NCBI RefSeq assembly: GCF_003002055.1
Contig: NZ_PVZF01000004.1
Span: forward strand, 1 to 64,000
Length of the DNA stretch: 64,000 bases
DNA from: Kineococcus rhizosphaerae
Lineage (GTDB): Bacteria > Actinomycetota > Actinomycetes > Actinomycetales > Kineococcaceae
Reading direction: 5' to 3'
Part shown: piece by piece, positions 14,384 to 25,582 of the stretch
Numbering within the stretch: the stretch's first letter is position 1
How the letters are laid out: each line of letters opens with the position of its first letter
Program-made: the position numbers and the translations under genes
The notes under the pieces: generated by a model
Database searches by the model: none
What the model was told of the DNA's origin: nothing
The model's input: the letters and a program-made list of their open reading frames with translations, nothing else

Positions 14384-14737
14384 GTGAAGGACTGGAGCGG
14401 GTACCCCCTGCAGCCGGGGGAACCGGAGTACACCGACGACGACCGCTTCTGGGACGGCACCCGCGCCTACCACCTGACCAGCGACCGGCTGTGGAAGCGC
14501 GAGAGCGACCTGCTCGGCGCCGCCGACGTCATGGTCTTCAACCTCCTCGACTGCAGCCCCAACCCCCGCGTGGGGTCCAAGCGCGTGGCCACCGACGCCG
14601 AGCGGCGCAAGATCGTCACAGCCGGTCTGGTCCGCTTCGTGGACGACGAGGGCGGGTTGCAGCGCTGGGAGAGCGAGGACGGCACGGTGCTCGCCCTGCT
14701 CATCGGCGAGCTGCGCAGTCCACGCATCCCCTTCTAG
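14384..14737 (+). CDS. Hypothetical protein, paralogue of the 5683-6036 product
   Basis: A 117-residue protein from GTG 14384 (MKDWSGYPLQPGEPEYTDDD). It shares the FWDGTR, NLLDC, GSK, VRFV, LQRW and DGTVLALL blocks with the product at 5683-6036, about 60 percent identical by eye. No known family, no membrane segment. Differences are spread evenly along the length, so the duplication is old or the two were acquired separately. It is the last gene before the core-like region begins. Confidence 0.75.
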   Translation: MKDWSGYPLQPGEPEYTDDDRFWDGTRAYHLTSDRLWKRESDLLGAADVMVFNLLDCSPNPRVGSKRVATDAERRKIVTAGLVRFVDDEGGLQRWESEDGTVLALLIGELRSPRIPF

Positions 14738-14803
14738 CACCAGCGCTCCGTCGCCACCCGCAGCCGACGATCCGCAGGGCAGGCCCTCGGCGCGGCCGGA
14801 CCC

Positions 14804-17590
<2,787 letters not shown>

Positions 17591-17792
17591 CGACGCGCGC
17601 ACGGTGCGGGGACGGCCCGAGCGGCGGGCCTTCGAGCGGAGTGCCGACCAGTGGAGCACCGACCAGCGGCTGCGCGTCATGCAGGTCGTGTCGGCCGTCG
17701 TCCGCACCGCCTTGAGCACGAGGCGCTTCAGGTGGGGACCGCTCCGGCCGATCGACAGAACCGGAACCGGTACCCCCAACGATCGGAGCGCC

Positions 17793-18170
17793 ATGACCCA
17801 CGTCCTCGTCGTCGACGACGACCCCGTCATCGCCGACCTCGTCGCCTTCCGGCTGGGCCGACTCGGTTTCACCGTCTCGGTCGAGACCGACGGCCAGGCC
17901 GGCCTGGCCGCGGCCCGGCAGCTGCGCCCCGACCTCGTGGTCCTGGACTGGATGATGCCGCGGATGAACGGGCTGGAGGTGTGCGCGGCGCTGCGGGCCG
18001 ACCCCGACGAGCGGCTGGCCCGCACCCCCGTGCTGCTGCTCACGTCCAAGGCGCAGGAGCCCGACCTCGAACGCGGTTTCGCCGCGGGCGCGACCGACTA
18101 CGTCGTCAAGCCCTTCAGCCCCCGCGAGCTCACCACCCGGGTCACCGCCGTGCTGCGCGTCTCGGCGTGA
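17793..18170 (+). CDS. Stand-alone response regulator receiver
   Basis: A 125-residue single-domain receiver with no output domain. It has the acidic cluster VVDDDP at residues 6-11, acceptor Asp52 in VLDWMMPRMNG, a Thr/Ser switch in LLLTSKAQ and Lys in YVVKPFSP. GGAG eight bases or fewer upstream sets the ATG at 17793. It overlaps the next gene by four bases (GTGA), so the two are coupled. Such domains relay phosphate or act by protein contact. The divergent hybrid kinase with an HPt domain is the obvious donor. Confidence 0.92.
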   Translation: MTHVLVVDDDPVIADLVAFRLGRLGFTVSVETDGQAGLAAARQLRPDLVVLDWMMPRMNGLEVCAALRADPDERLARTPVLLLTSKAQEPDLERGFAAGATDYVVKPFSPRELTTRVTAVLRVSA

Positions 18171-19270
18171 GCCGGTTCGCCGCGGGCGTCCTCGTCCTCT
18201 CGGGCGTCCTGGCCTCCCTGGTGGTCGTGCTGGCGGTCGTCACGGCCGCCGCCCACGTCCTGCGCGCGCGGCACGCGGCGCGCACCGCCCGGCGCCGGGC
18301 GGAACTGGTCCCCCTCGTGCACGCCCTGCTGGACGGTGACGACGACCCCGCCGACGACGCCCACGCCGGGTCCTCCTCGCCCGGTGCCGCGGACACCGAC
18401 CCGCTGCTCGACGACCTGGTGCTGGAACTGCTGCCCCGGCTGCGCGGCGCGGACCAGAAGGCCCTGCAGGACGTCCTCACCGCCCGGGGCGTGGTGGGGC
18501 GGGCCGCCGCCCAGCTCACCAGCCGCGAGGCCTGGCGGCGCGGGCGCGCCGCCGAGCTGCTCGGCAACACCGGCAGCAGCCTGTACGTCCCGCGCCTGGT
18601 GGCGCTGCTGGCCGACCCGGTCGCCGAGGTGCGCAACGCCGCCGCCCGCGCCCTGGGACGCATCGGGGACACCGCCGCCGTGACGCCGCTGCTCACCGGG
18701 TTGCAGCGCCGGCCGGGTCTGCCCCCCGGCATCGTCGGCATGGCGCTGCTCGACCTGGGCACCCCCGCCCTGCCGTTCCTGCGCGAGGCGGTCCGGGGCC
18801 CCGCGGTCCCGGTCCGCGCCCTGGCGATCGACCTGCTGGGTCACCACAACGACACCGGCGCCCTCGACGTCCTCCTGCCGGTGCTCGCCGCCGAGGCGGA
18901 CCCTGCCGCCCTGCGCCTCAGCGCCGCGACCGCCCTGGGCCGCATCGGCTCCCCGCGGGCCACCACCGCCCTCGTCGCGGTGCTGACCTCCTCGGGCCCG
19001 TTCGACCTGCGGGTCGCAGCGGCCGAGGCGCTGGGCCGCATCGCCGACCCCGCGGCCTGCGACGCGCTGCTCGTCGGCATGTACGCCCGTCAACCGGCCC
19101 TGGCGGTGGCCTGCGCCGAGGCGCTGGCCCGCGTGGGCGGCGCGGGACGGACCCAGCTGAGCGCGCACGCGACGGCTCTGGGCCCGGCCGGTGCCGCGGC
19201 CCGCGCGGCGCTCGACACCCTCACCGTCCGCGCTCCCCGGCGCCCCCGCGCGGCGCGGGTCGCGCTGTGA
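18167..19270 (+). CDS. Membrane-anchored HEAT-repeat protein
   Basis: A 367-residue protein from GTG 18167. A single N-terminal helix (GVLVLSGVLASLVVVLAVVT) is followed by a basic stretch and an acidic linker. HEAT/PBS-lyase-type repeats fill about residues 120-340; recurring elements include VRNAAARALGRIGD, LRLSAATALGRIGS and LRVAAAEALGRIAD. HEAT arrays bind other proteins. It overlaps the receiver gene upstream and the glycosyltransferase gene downstream by four bases each, so it is probably an adaptor between the receiver and the membrane glycosyltransferase. Confidence 0.88.
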   Translation: MSRFAAGVLVLSGVLASLVVVLAVVTAAAHVLRARHAARTARRRAELVPLVHALLDGDDDPADDAHAGSSSPGAADTDPLLDDLVLELLPRLRGADQKALQDVLTARGVVGRAAAQLTSREAWRRGRAAELLGNTGSSLYVPRLVALLADPVAEVRNAAARALGRIGDTAAVTPLLTGLQRRPGLPPGIVGMALLDLGTPALPFLREAVRGPAVPVRALAIDLLGHHNDTGALDVLLPVLAAEADPAALRLSAATALGRIGSPRATTALVAVLTSSGPFDLRVAAAEALGRIADPAACDALLVGMYARQPALAVACAEALARVGGAGRTQLSAHATALGPAGAAARAALDTLTVRAPRRPRAARVAL

Positions 19271-20751
19271 GCGGCGTGGTCGCCGACGTCCTCGGCGCCC
19301 TGAACTGGACGGTGCTCGGCTACGTCGTGGTCCTGGACGCCGTCGTGCTGCTGCTCGTGGTCGCCGCCGCGCGCCGCGTCCTGGCCCACCGCCGCTGGAG
19401 CGGCACCGAGGGGCACGACCAGCTCTTCGCCAGCCCCCTGACCCCGGCCGTCTCGGTGCTCGTCACCGCGCACGACGAGGAGGCCCGCGTGCTGGACACG
19501 CTGGCGGCCGCCCTCGCCCAGCGCTACCCCGCCTTCGAGGTCGTGCTCGTCGACGACGGCAGCACCGACGGCACGTTCGACCTGGTCGCACGGACCTACG
19601 GCCTGGTGCCGGTGACGGCCCGGTGGAGCGCGGACCTGCCCGTCGAGGGCGAGGTCCTGTCGGTGCACCGGGCGACGACGGGCGACCCGCTGACCGTCGT
19701 CCGCAAGGTCGGCGTCGGCCGGCCCGCCGACGCCGTCAACGCGGCGCTGAACCTGGCCCGCCACCGGCTGGTCTGCACCCTGGACGCCGGCGCGGTCCTG
19801 GAACCGGACGCGCTGCTGACGGTGGTCCGGCCGTTCGTCGAGGACCCGCTCGACGTGGTCGCCGCCGGTGGGGTCGTCCGCACGCTCAACGGCTCCCGCC
19901 TCGAGCGGGGGTCGGTGCTGGAGCCGGGGCTGCCGAAGCGCTGGCTGGCGCGCGTCCAGGTCCTGGAGCAGCTGCGCTCGGCCCTGCTCAGCCGGGCCGG
20001 CCGGACGGGTGCGCACGCCCTGCTGGCCGACTCCGGCGCGTTCGGCCTCTTCCGCCGCGACCTGCTGCTGGAGCTGGGCGGCGTGGACCCGCGCTCGGCG
20101 ACCGGGACCGCCGACCTCGTGGTCGCCCTGCACGGGCTGCTGCGTCGCACGGGCCGGCCCCACCGGATGGTCTTCGTCCCCGAGCCCGTCTGCTGGACGA
20201 CGGTGCCCGAGACGTGGGAGGGGCTGGGCCGTCGGCACCGGCGCCGGTCCCAGGGTCTGGGGCAGCTGCTGTGGAAGCACCGGCGGATGATCGCCAACCC
20301 GCGCTACGGCGCCGTCGGGGTGCTCACCCTGCCCGCCCTGGTGCTGCTCGAGGTGCTCGGGCCGGCGGTGGAGGTCCTCGGGCTGGTGTCGGTGGCCGTG
20401 GCCGCCGCGACCGGCGCGCTGGACCGCGACCTCGCCGTGGTGCTGGCCGGGTTCGCGCTGCTGGTGGGGATCTCGCTGTCCACCACCGTCGTCGCGGTGG
20501 AGGAGTTCACCTCCCCCCGGCGCTCCGGACGCCGGGACCTGCCGGCCCTCCTGGTCGCCGGGCTGCTGCGCAACGTCGGCTTCCGCCAGGTGCACGCCTG
20601 GTACCGGTTCCAGGGCCTGCTGCTGGCCCTGACCCGTCGCGACGGGCGTGCGGAGCGACGGGGTCTGCGGGCCGAACCCCCGCGGCCGGTGGGCGCGGGG
20701 ACCGTGCACGGCGGCCACCCGTCGTCGCGTCCGGCGCCCCGCAGGACCTGA
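19267..20751 (+). CDS. Family 2 membrane glycosyltransferase
   Basis: A 494-residue GT-A fold processive-type glycosyltransferase. After an N-terminal helix (YVVVLDAVVLLLVVAAA) come VSVLVTAHDEE, the nucleotide-sugar motif VLVDDGSTDGT at about residues 94-104, a DAGA (DxD-like) element in LVCTLDAGAVLEPD, and a C-terminal acceptor region (RRHRRRSQGLGQLLWKHRRM) resembling the Q-x-x-RW area. Two to three membrane helices follow (LTLPALVLLEVLG; LDRDLAVVLAGFALLVGI). It is likely to make or modify an exopolysaccharide. GTG 19267 overlaps the HEAT gene stop. Confidence 0.87.
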   Translation: MSGVVADVLGALNWTVLGYVVVLDAVVLLLVVAAARRVLAHRRWSGTEGHDQLFASPLTPAVSVLVTAHDEEARVLDTLAAALAQRYPAFEVVLVDDGSTDGTFDLVARTYGLVPVTARWSADLPVEGEVLSVHRATTGDPLTVVRKVGVGRPADAVNAALNLARHRLVCTLDAGAVLEPDALLTVVRPFVEDPLDVVAAGGVVRTLNGSRLERGSVLEPGLPKRWLARVQVLEQLRSALLSRAGRTGAHALLADSGAFGLFRRDLLLELGGVDPRSATGTADLVVALHGLLRRTGRPHRMVFVPEPVCWTTVPETWEGLGRRHRRRSQGLGQLLWKHRRMIANPRYGAVGVLTLPALVLLEVLGPAVEVLGLVSVAVAAATGALDRDLAVVLAGFALLVGISLSTTVVAVEEFTSPRRSGRRDLPALLVAGLLRNVGFRQVHAWYRFQGLLLALTRRDGRAERRGLRAEPPRPVGAGTVHGGHPSSRPAPRRT

Positions 20752-20767
20752 GCGGGCGTCCCCCGGG

Positions 20768-21700
20768 TCAGGGCACGAGGACGACCTTGCCGCCCGCGTG
20801 CCCGTCCCGGACGAACTCCAGCGCCTCGCGCACCTGCGCCAGCGGGTACGTCCGCGCCACGGGCAGCGTCAGCTCCCCGCGACCGAGCAGGTCCAGCAGC
20901 CCGGAGCGCGCCCGGGCCCGGTACTCCGTGCCGGGGTCGGCGCCCGGGCCGCTGCCGACGAGGCGGATCCCGTCCCCGCCGCGGGCGAAGGCGGCGGCGC
21001 TGACGAGGTCGGCGGGGGCGGGCAGCAGGGCGAGGGACACGTCGACGGCCTCGTCCGTGCCGACCGTGTCGAGGGCGACGTCGACCCCCTGCGGCGCGGC
21101 GGCCCGGACCCGCTCGAGCAACCCCTCGCCGTAGGCGACGGGCACGATCCCGAGCCTGCGCAGGGCGTCGTGCCGGTGCTCGGCGGCGGTGCCGACGACG
21201 ATCGCCCCCGTCCGCAGCGCGAGCTGGGCCGCCACCAGGCCGACCGATCCCGCGACGCCGTGCACCAGGACGGTCTGCCCCTCGTGGACGTCGGCGAGGT
21301 GCACGAGGTGAGCGGCCGTGGCGCCGACGAGCAGCAGACCGGCGGACTGCTCGAAGGAGGCGCCCGCGGGTTTGGGCAGCACCGCCTCCGCCGGGACGGT
21401 GACCGCCGAGGCGTACGCACCCCGCACCGGGTAGGCCACGACCTCGTCGCCGACGGCGAACCCCGCGCCCTGACCCACGGCCGAGACGACGCCGGACAGC
21501 TCCGACCCGACGGGCAGCGGCAGCCGCGACCCGTCCCGGCCGAAGTTCCCGGCGACGACCTTCCAGTCGACGGGGTTCACGCCGATCGCCCGGACGTCGA
21601 CGCTCACCTCCCCCGGACCGGGGGGCGCGACCTCGCGGTCCACGAGTTCGAGGACCTCCGGTCCTCCGAAGGCGGTGGCGAGGACGACGCGAGCGCTCAC
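20768..21700 (-). CDS. MDR-superfamily NADP-dependent oxidoreductase (quinone reductase-like)
   Basis: A 310-residue medium-chain dehydrogenase/reductase without the zinc ligands of alcohol dehydrogenases. The N-terminus VVLATAFGGPEVLELVDREV and the segment RAIGVNPVDWKVVAGNF are characteristic of the quinone oxidoreductase branch. The nucleotide motif VLVHGVAGSVGLVAAQLA lies mid-protein and GHAGGKVVLV closes the fold. GTG 21700. It is convergent with the glycosyltransferase gene (16-base gap). A stand-alone redox enzyme; substrate unknown. Confidence 0.88.
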   Translation of the reverse strand: MSARVVLATAFGGPEVLELVDREVAPPGPGEVSVDVRAIGVNPVDWKVVAGNFGRDGSRLPLPVGSELSGVVSAVGQGAGFAVGDEVVAYPVRGAYASAVTVPAEAVLPKPAGASFEQSAGLLLVGATAAHLVHLADVHEGQTVLVHGVAGSVGLVAAQLALRTGAIVVGTAAEHRHDALRRLGIVPVAYGEGLLERVRAAAPQGVDVALDTVGTDEAVDVSLALLPAPADLVSAAAFARGGDGIRLVGSGPGADPGTEYRARARSGLLDLLGRGELTLPVARTYPLAQVREALEFVRDGHAGGKVVLVP

Positions 21701-21771
21701 GCAGGGCGCAAGCCGGGCCGGGCCCCCGGCATTCCCCCGCCCTCCCGGGGGGCAGGACGCGCCGGGAGGTC

Positions 21772-22239
21772 TCAGCGCCGGCCCCCGGCGGACTCGGCGA
21801 CCTGCTTGACGTGCGCCGCGCGCCGTCGCAGCAGGCGCCGCAGGTAGGGCGCCAGGACCAGGTGCGCGACGACCGCGCCGAGCGGCCCGGCGGGGGCGGT
21901 GACGCTCATCCGGTCGGTCATCCGGGTCCCCCCGGGCAGGGCCGCGAACAGGTGCTCGTGGTGCAGGCTGCGGAACGGGCCGCGGGTCTGCTCGTCGACG
22001 AAGCGGTGCGGCCGGTCGTACGCGGTGACGCGGCTGGTCATGCGCCACGGCAGGCCGAGGTGGCGGGCGTGGAAGGTGACCTCGTCCCCGAGCTGCAGGC
22101 GGCGCCGGCCGCTGCCGGTGGTGGCGCGTTCGCCGCTGCCGCGCAGGGAGGCGGTGTGCATGTCGACGTCGAGCTCCAGGTCGAAGACCACGCCGGGGTC
22201 GGCGGCGACGTCGGTCACCACCTCGATGAGCACGCTCAC
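21772..22239 (-). CDS. SRPBCC (START-like) family protein
   Basis: A 155-residue helix-grip protein. Residues VLIEVVTDVAADPGVVFDLE open the fold; LPWRMTSRVTAYDRPHRFVD and the C-terminal helix AVVAHLVLAPYLRRLLRRRA complete it. SRPBCC cavities bind hydrophobic ligands. GTG 22239 overlaps the VWA gene stop by four bases. This is the last gene of the six-gene coupled operon, so it may have an accessory role for that system rather than acting alone. Confidence 0.82.
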   Translation of the reverse strand: MSVLIEVVTDVAADPGVVFDLELDVDMHTASLRGSGERATTGSGRRRLQLGDEVTFHARHLGLPWRMTSRVTAYDRPHRFVDEQTRGPFRSLHHEHLFAALPGGTRMTDRMSVTAPAGPLGAVVAHLVLAPYLRRLLRRRAAHVKQVAESAGGRR

Positions 22240-23384
22240 CGGGGCCGGCCCAGGTCGCGTTCGGCCCAGGCCCCGACGTCCCCGCCCTCCAGGGCGACGG
22301 CGAGCAGGTCGGGGAACGCGTCGGGCGTGCAGGCGAACGCGGGGACCCCGAGCTCGGCCAGGGCCGCCGCGTTCGCGGCGTCGTAGGCGGGCGCGCCGGA
22401 GTCGGACAGGGCCAGCAGCACCACGACCTGCACCCCCGCCGCGACGAGGGACCCGACGCGGCGCAGCATCTCCTCCTGCACCCCGCCCTCGTAGAGGTCG
22501 CTGATGAGCACGAACGTCGTGTCGGCCGGCCGGGTCACGAGGGACTGCCCGTAGGCGATGGCCCGGTTGATGTCGGTGCCGCCGCCGAGCTGGGTCCCGA
22601 ACAGCACGTCGACGGGGTCGGCGAGCTGGTCGGTGAGGTCGACGACGGCGGTGTCGAACACGACCATCGACGTCTTCAGCGTCGACAGCGACGCCAGGAC
22701 CGCCCCGAACACCCCCGCGTGCACGACGGACTCGGCCATCGACCCGGACTGGTCGACGAGCAGGACGACGTCGCGGGCGACGCTGCGCTGGCGGCGGGCG
22801 TACCCGACGAGGCGTTCGGGCACGACCGTGCGGTGCTCGGGCAGGTAGTGGGCGAGGTTCGCGGCGATGGTCCGCCCGAGGTCGACGTCGCGGGGCCGGG
22901 GCCGGCGGGTGCGGTTGGCCCGGTCCAGGGCCCCTGCGACGGCGGTGCGGGTGCGTTGCGCGACACGGCGTTCGATCTCCTCGACGACGGTGCGCACGAC
23001 CTGGCGCGCCGTGGCCCGCACCTCCGTCGGCATGACGTCGCGCAGGCTCAGGAGGGTGCCGACGAGGTGGACGTCCGGTTCGACGGCCCGCAGGAGCTCG
23101 GGTTCGAGCAGCAACCGCTGCAGCCCGAGCCGGTCGACGGCGTCGCGCTGCACGACCTGGACGACCGACGTCGGGAAGTACGTGCGGATGTCGCCGAGCC
23201 AGCGCGCGACCCGCGGGGCCGAACCGCCCAGCCCGGCACCGCGCGGGCCGGAGCCGGCGTCGTACAGCTCCCCGAGGGCGCGGTCGACCGTGCGGTCCTC
23301 GCCCGCGAGGTCGGCCCCCGCGCCGAGCCCCTCGCCCCCGGCCTCGCCCAGCACCAGCCGCCAGCGGCGGGACCGCTCGGTCAC
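22236..23384 (-). CDS. VWA-domain protein of the MoxR-VWA operon
   Basis: A 382-residue protein. The C-terminal von Willebrand A domain (about residues 190-370) has a complete metal site: DQSGSMAES supplies D-x-S-x-S, GGGTDINRA the Thr, and LISDLYEGG the Asp. The N-terminal 180 residues are helical and charged, with an RTRRPRPRDVDLGRTIAANL segment just before the domain. VWA proteins act as substrate adaptors for MoxR-type AAA+ ATPases, and the MoxR gene is two genes upstream. GTG 23384 overlaps the preceding stop by four bases. Confidence 0.9.
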   Translation of the reverse strand: MTERSRRWRLVLGEAGGEGLGAGADLAGEDRTVDRALGELYDAGSGPRGAGLGGSAPRVARWLGDIRTYFPTSVVQVVQRDAVDRLGLQRLLLEPELLRAVEPDVHLVGTLLSLRDVMPTEVRATARQVVRTVVEEIERRVAQRTRTAVAGALDRANRTRRPRPRDVDLGRTIAANLAHYLPEHRTVVPERLVGYARRQRSVARDVVLLVDQSGSMAESVVHAGVFGAVLASLSTLKTSMVVFDTAVVDLTDQLADPVDVLFGTQLGGGTDINRAIAYGQSLVTRPADTTFVLISDLYEGGVQEEMLRRVGSLVAAGVQVVVLLALSDSGAPAYDAANAAALAELGVPAFACTPDAFPDLLAVALEGGDVGAWAERDLGRPR

Positions 23385-25582
23385 GACGCGCTCCCCAGGA
23401 ACCGGGCGACGGCGCGCACCGCGGCCTGCGCGGCCGCGGAGGACAGGTCGACGTCCACCGCCGCGCGCGGCGAGGCGTCGCGGGACAGGGCGGCCCCGAT
23501 CTGCCGCCGCTCCCCCACGGCGAACGTCGAGAACGTCCGGCGGACCAGCGGCAGCACCGCGAGGAACTCCTCGTCCGCCAGCGCCGTGAGCCAGCCGTCG
23601 AGCAGGTCCAGCAGGTCGCGGTCGTGGACGAGCAGCACCCCGCCGCCGGACAGGAAACCCTCCACCCACGGCGCCACCTGCGCCGGTGGCCGCGACAGCG
23701 CCCGGGACAGCCGGCGCGACGTCTCCCCGGCCGCCAGGGCTCCCGCGTCCTGCAGCAGCCGCACGATCCGCCCCGCCAGCAGCGGGTGCAGGTCGGGGCG
23801 GTCGAGGAGGGCGGCGAGCGCCGTGCGCCACCGGGTGAGGAGGTCGGCGTCGGCGAGCAGGTCGACGGCGTCGTCGACGGCGTCGACGCGCCGCTGCACC
23901 GCGGCCGCGGCGTCGTCGTCCAGGGAGTTCGTGGCCGGTCCCAGGCCGGTGCACACCCGGACGAGCAGGGCGGTCGTGACCGGTTGCAGCGCAGCGGCTC
24001 CCGTCCCGCGGACGTCGCCGTAGCGCAGGGCACGGACCAGCGGGGGGACGGCGTCCATGAGGTGGGCGAGGTCGTGGTCGTGGGCGGCGCGCTCGTCGAG
24101 GGCCGCGAGCACCTGCGGCAGCGCGGCGGGCAGGTCGGCGCGCAGGCAGTCCTCGACGGCGGCGGTGACGGCGGGCAGGTCCCCGTCGACGGCGCGGGCG
24201 ACGACCCGGGTGGTGGCGGCGCCGGCGACGGTCGTGCCCCAGCGGGACGCGGTGACGAGGTCGACGGCGAGCTCGGGACGCCACTGCAGCGCCCAGGGTT
24301 CGCGGAAGGTCCCCGTCGAGCGGACCGCCGGGGTGGCGGGGGTCCCCCAGTCGATCCCGAGCAGCCGCAGCCGGTGCAGCAGCACCGACCGGGCGCGGCC
24401 GCTGTCCTCGCGCAGGTCGAGGTCGAGCTCGCGCACGGCCGCGTCGGGCTTGAGCCGCACCGCCTTCTGCTGCAGGCGCAGGTCGGCCTCCAGCGGCATC
24501 GTCGGCGCGGAGGCGGGGACCTCGCCGAGCAGTTCGCCGACGACGAGCCGGCGGGTCACGACGCCGAGCAGGGTCTCGTTGCCCTCGCAGAGGACGGCGG
24601 CGGTCGCCTCGGTGACCTCGGCGAGCCCGGCCAGCGGGCGCCCGCGCAGCACGGCGAGGGTCTCGGCGAGCCGGACGGCCTCGATGACCGAGGCGCTGGA
24701 GACGGGCAGGTCCTCCTCGCGCAGGACCCGGGCGACGGCGGTGAGCCAGCGCACGACCGGGGCGTCGGGGGCGGCGAAGAGGTGGTGGTACCAGCCGGGG
24801 CTCGTGATGCCGGCGCCGTACCCGGAGGCGGCGGCGAGCCGGCCGTGCGTCCACGGCACCCACGTCAGGGCGACCTTGACCTTCGCGGCGCCCCTGAGCA
24901 CGGCGGTGTCCTCGGCCACCTTCGGCAGCGGCGCGGTGAGCGCGGGGGCGTGCCAGGCGCCGCACACGACGGCGACCCGCTCGTGCTCCTTGACGGCCCG
25001 GCGCAGGACCTGGCGCATGTGGGCCTCGCGGCGGCGCTCGTGGTCGGTCTCAGCCTCGGGTCCGGTGTCCTCGCGCAGCGCCCCCATGGCCTCGGTGAGC
25101 CCGTCGAAGACGTCGTCGCCCGCGGGGGACGTCGGCCGGTTCTCGACGAGGTCCTCCCACCAGCGTTCGGGGTCGTCGTACCCGGCGGTCGCGGCGAGGG
25201 TCCCGATCGGGTCGAGGCGGGCGCCGCGCAGGGGTTCGTCCTCGTCGGTGCGGGTCAGCAGCTGCGCGGCGGGCAGGTCGCAGAACCGCACGGGAACCCC
25301 CCGCTCGCACGCCCAGGTCATCGCCTGCCACTCGGGGGAGAACACCGCGAACGGCCAGAAGACGGCGCGGTCGGGGGCGTCGACCGGGTGCGCGAGCAGC
25401 GCGACGGGCGGCTGCATGTCCGCCGCCCCGACGAACTCGACCAGCGCGTCGGCGTCGGCCGGTCCCTCGACGAGGACGACCCCCGGGTCGAACTCCTCCA
25501 GCGCCGCCCGCACCGACCGGGCCGAGCCGGGCCCGTGGTGGCGGACCCCGAGGACCCGCACGGTGGGGACCCGGACCGTCAC
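23381..25582 (-). CDS. DUF5682 family protein
   Basis: A 733-residue cytoplasmic protein. The N-terminus is diagnostic: VRVLGVRHHGPGSARSVRAA then FDPGVVLVEGPADADALVEF, followed by ALLAHPVD and FSPEWQAMTWA. The HH, the Glu of LVEGPAD and the later VVCGAWHAPAL recall the conserved acid/His pattern of TraB/EreA/ChaN-type hydrolases; this resemblance is my inference. The rest is helical. It overlaps the MoxR gene (GTGA at 25579-25582) and the VWA gene. The biochemical role of DUF5682 is unknown; it is the largest member of the operon. Confidence 0.85.
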   Translation of the reverse strand: MTVRVPTVRVLGVRHHGPGSARSVRAALEEFDPGVVLVEGPADADALVEFVGAADMQPPVALLAHPVDAPDRAVFWPFAVFSPEWQAMTWACERGVPVRFCDLPAAQLLTRTDEDEPLRGARLDPIGTLAATAGYDDPERWWEDLVENRPTSPAGDDVFDGLTEAMGALREDTGPEAETDHERRREAHMRQVLRRAVKEHERVAVVCGAWHAPALTAPLPKVAEDTAVLRGAAKVKVALTWVPWTHGRLAAASGYGAGITSPGWYHHLFAAPDAPVVRWLTAVARVLREEDLPVSSASVIEAVRLAETLAVLRGRPLAGLAEVTEATAAVLCEGNETLLGVVTRRLVVGELLGEVPASAPTMPLEADLRLQQKAVRLKPDAAVRELDLDLREDSGRARSVLLHRLRLLGIDWGTPATPAVRSTGTFREPWALQWRPELAVDLVTASRWGTTVAGAATTRVVARAVDGDLPAVTAAVEDCLRADLPAALPQVLAALDERAAHDHDLAHLMDAVPPLVRALRYGDVRGTGAAALQPVTTALLVRVCTGLGPATNSLDDDAAAAVQRRVDAVDDAVDLLADADLLTRWRTALAALLDRPDLHPLLAGRIVRLLQDAGALAAGETSRRLSRALSRPPAQVAPWVEGFLSGGGVLLVHDRDLLDLLDGWLTALADEEFLAVLPLVRRTFSTFAVGERRQIGAALSRDASPRAAVDVDLSSAAAQAAVRAVARFLGSAS

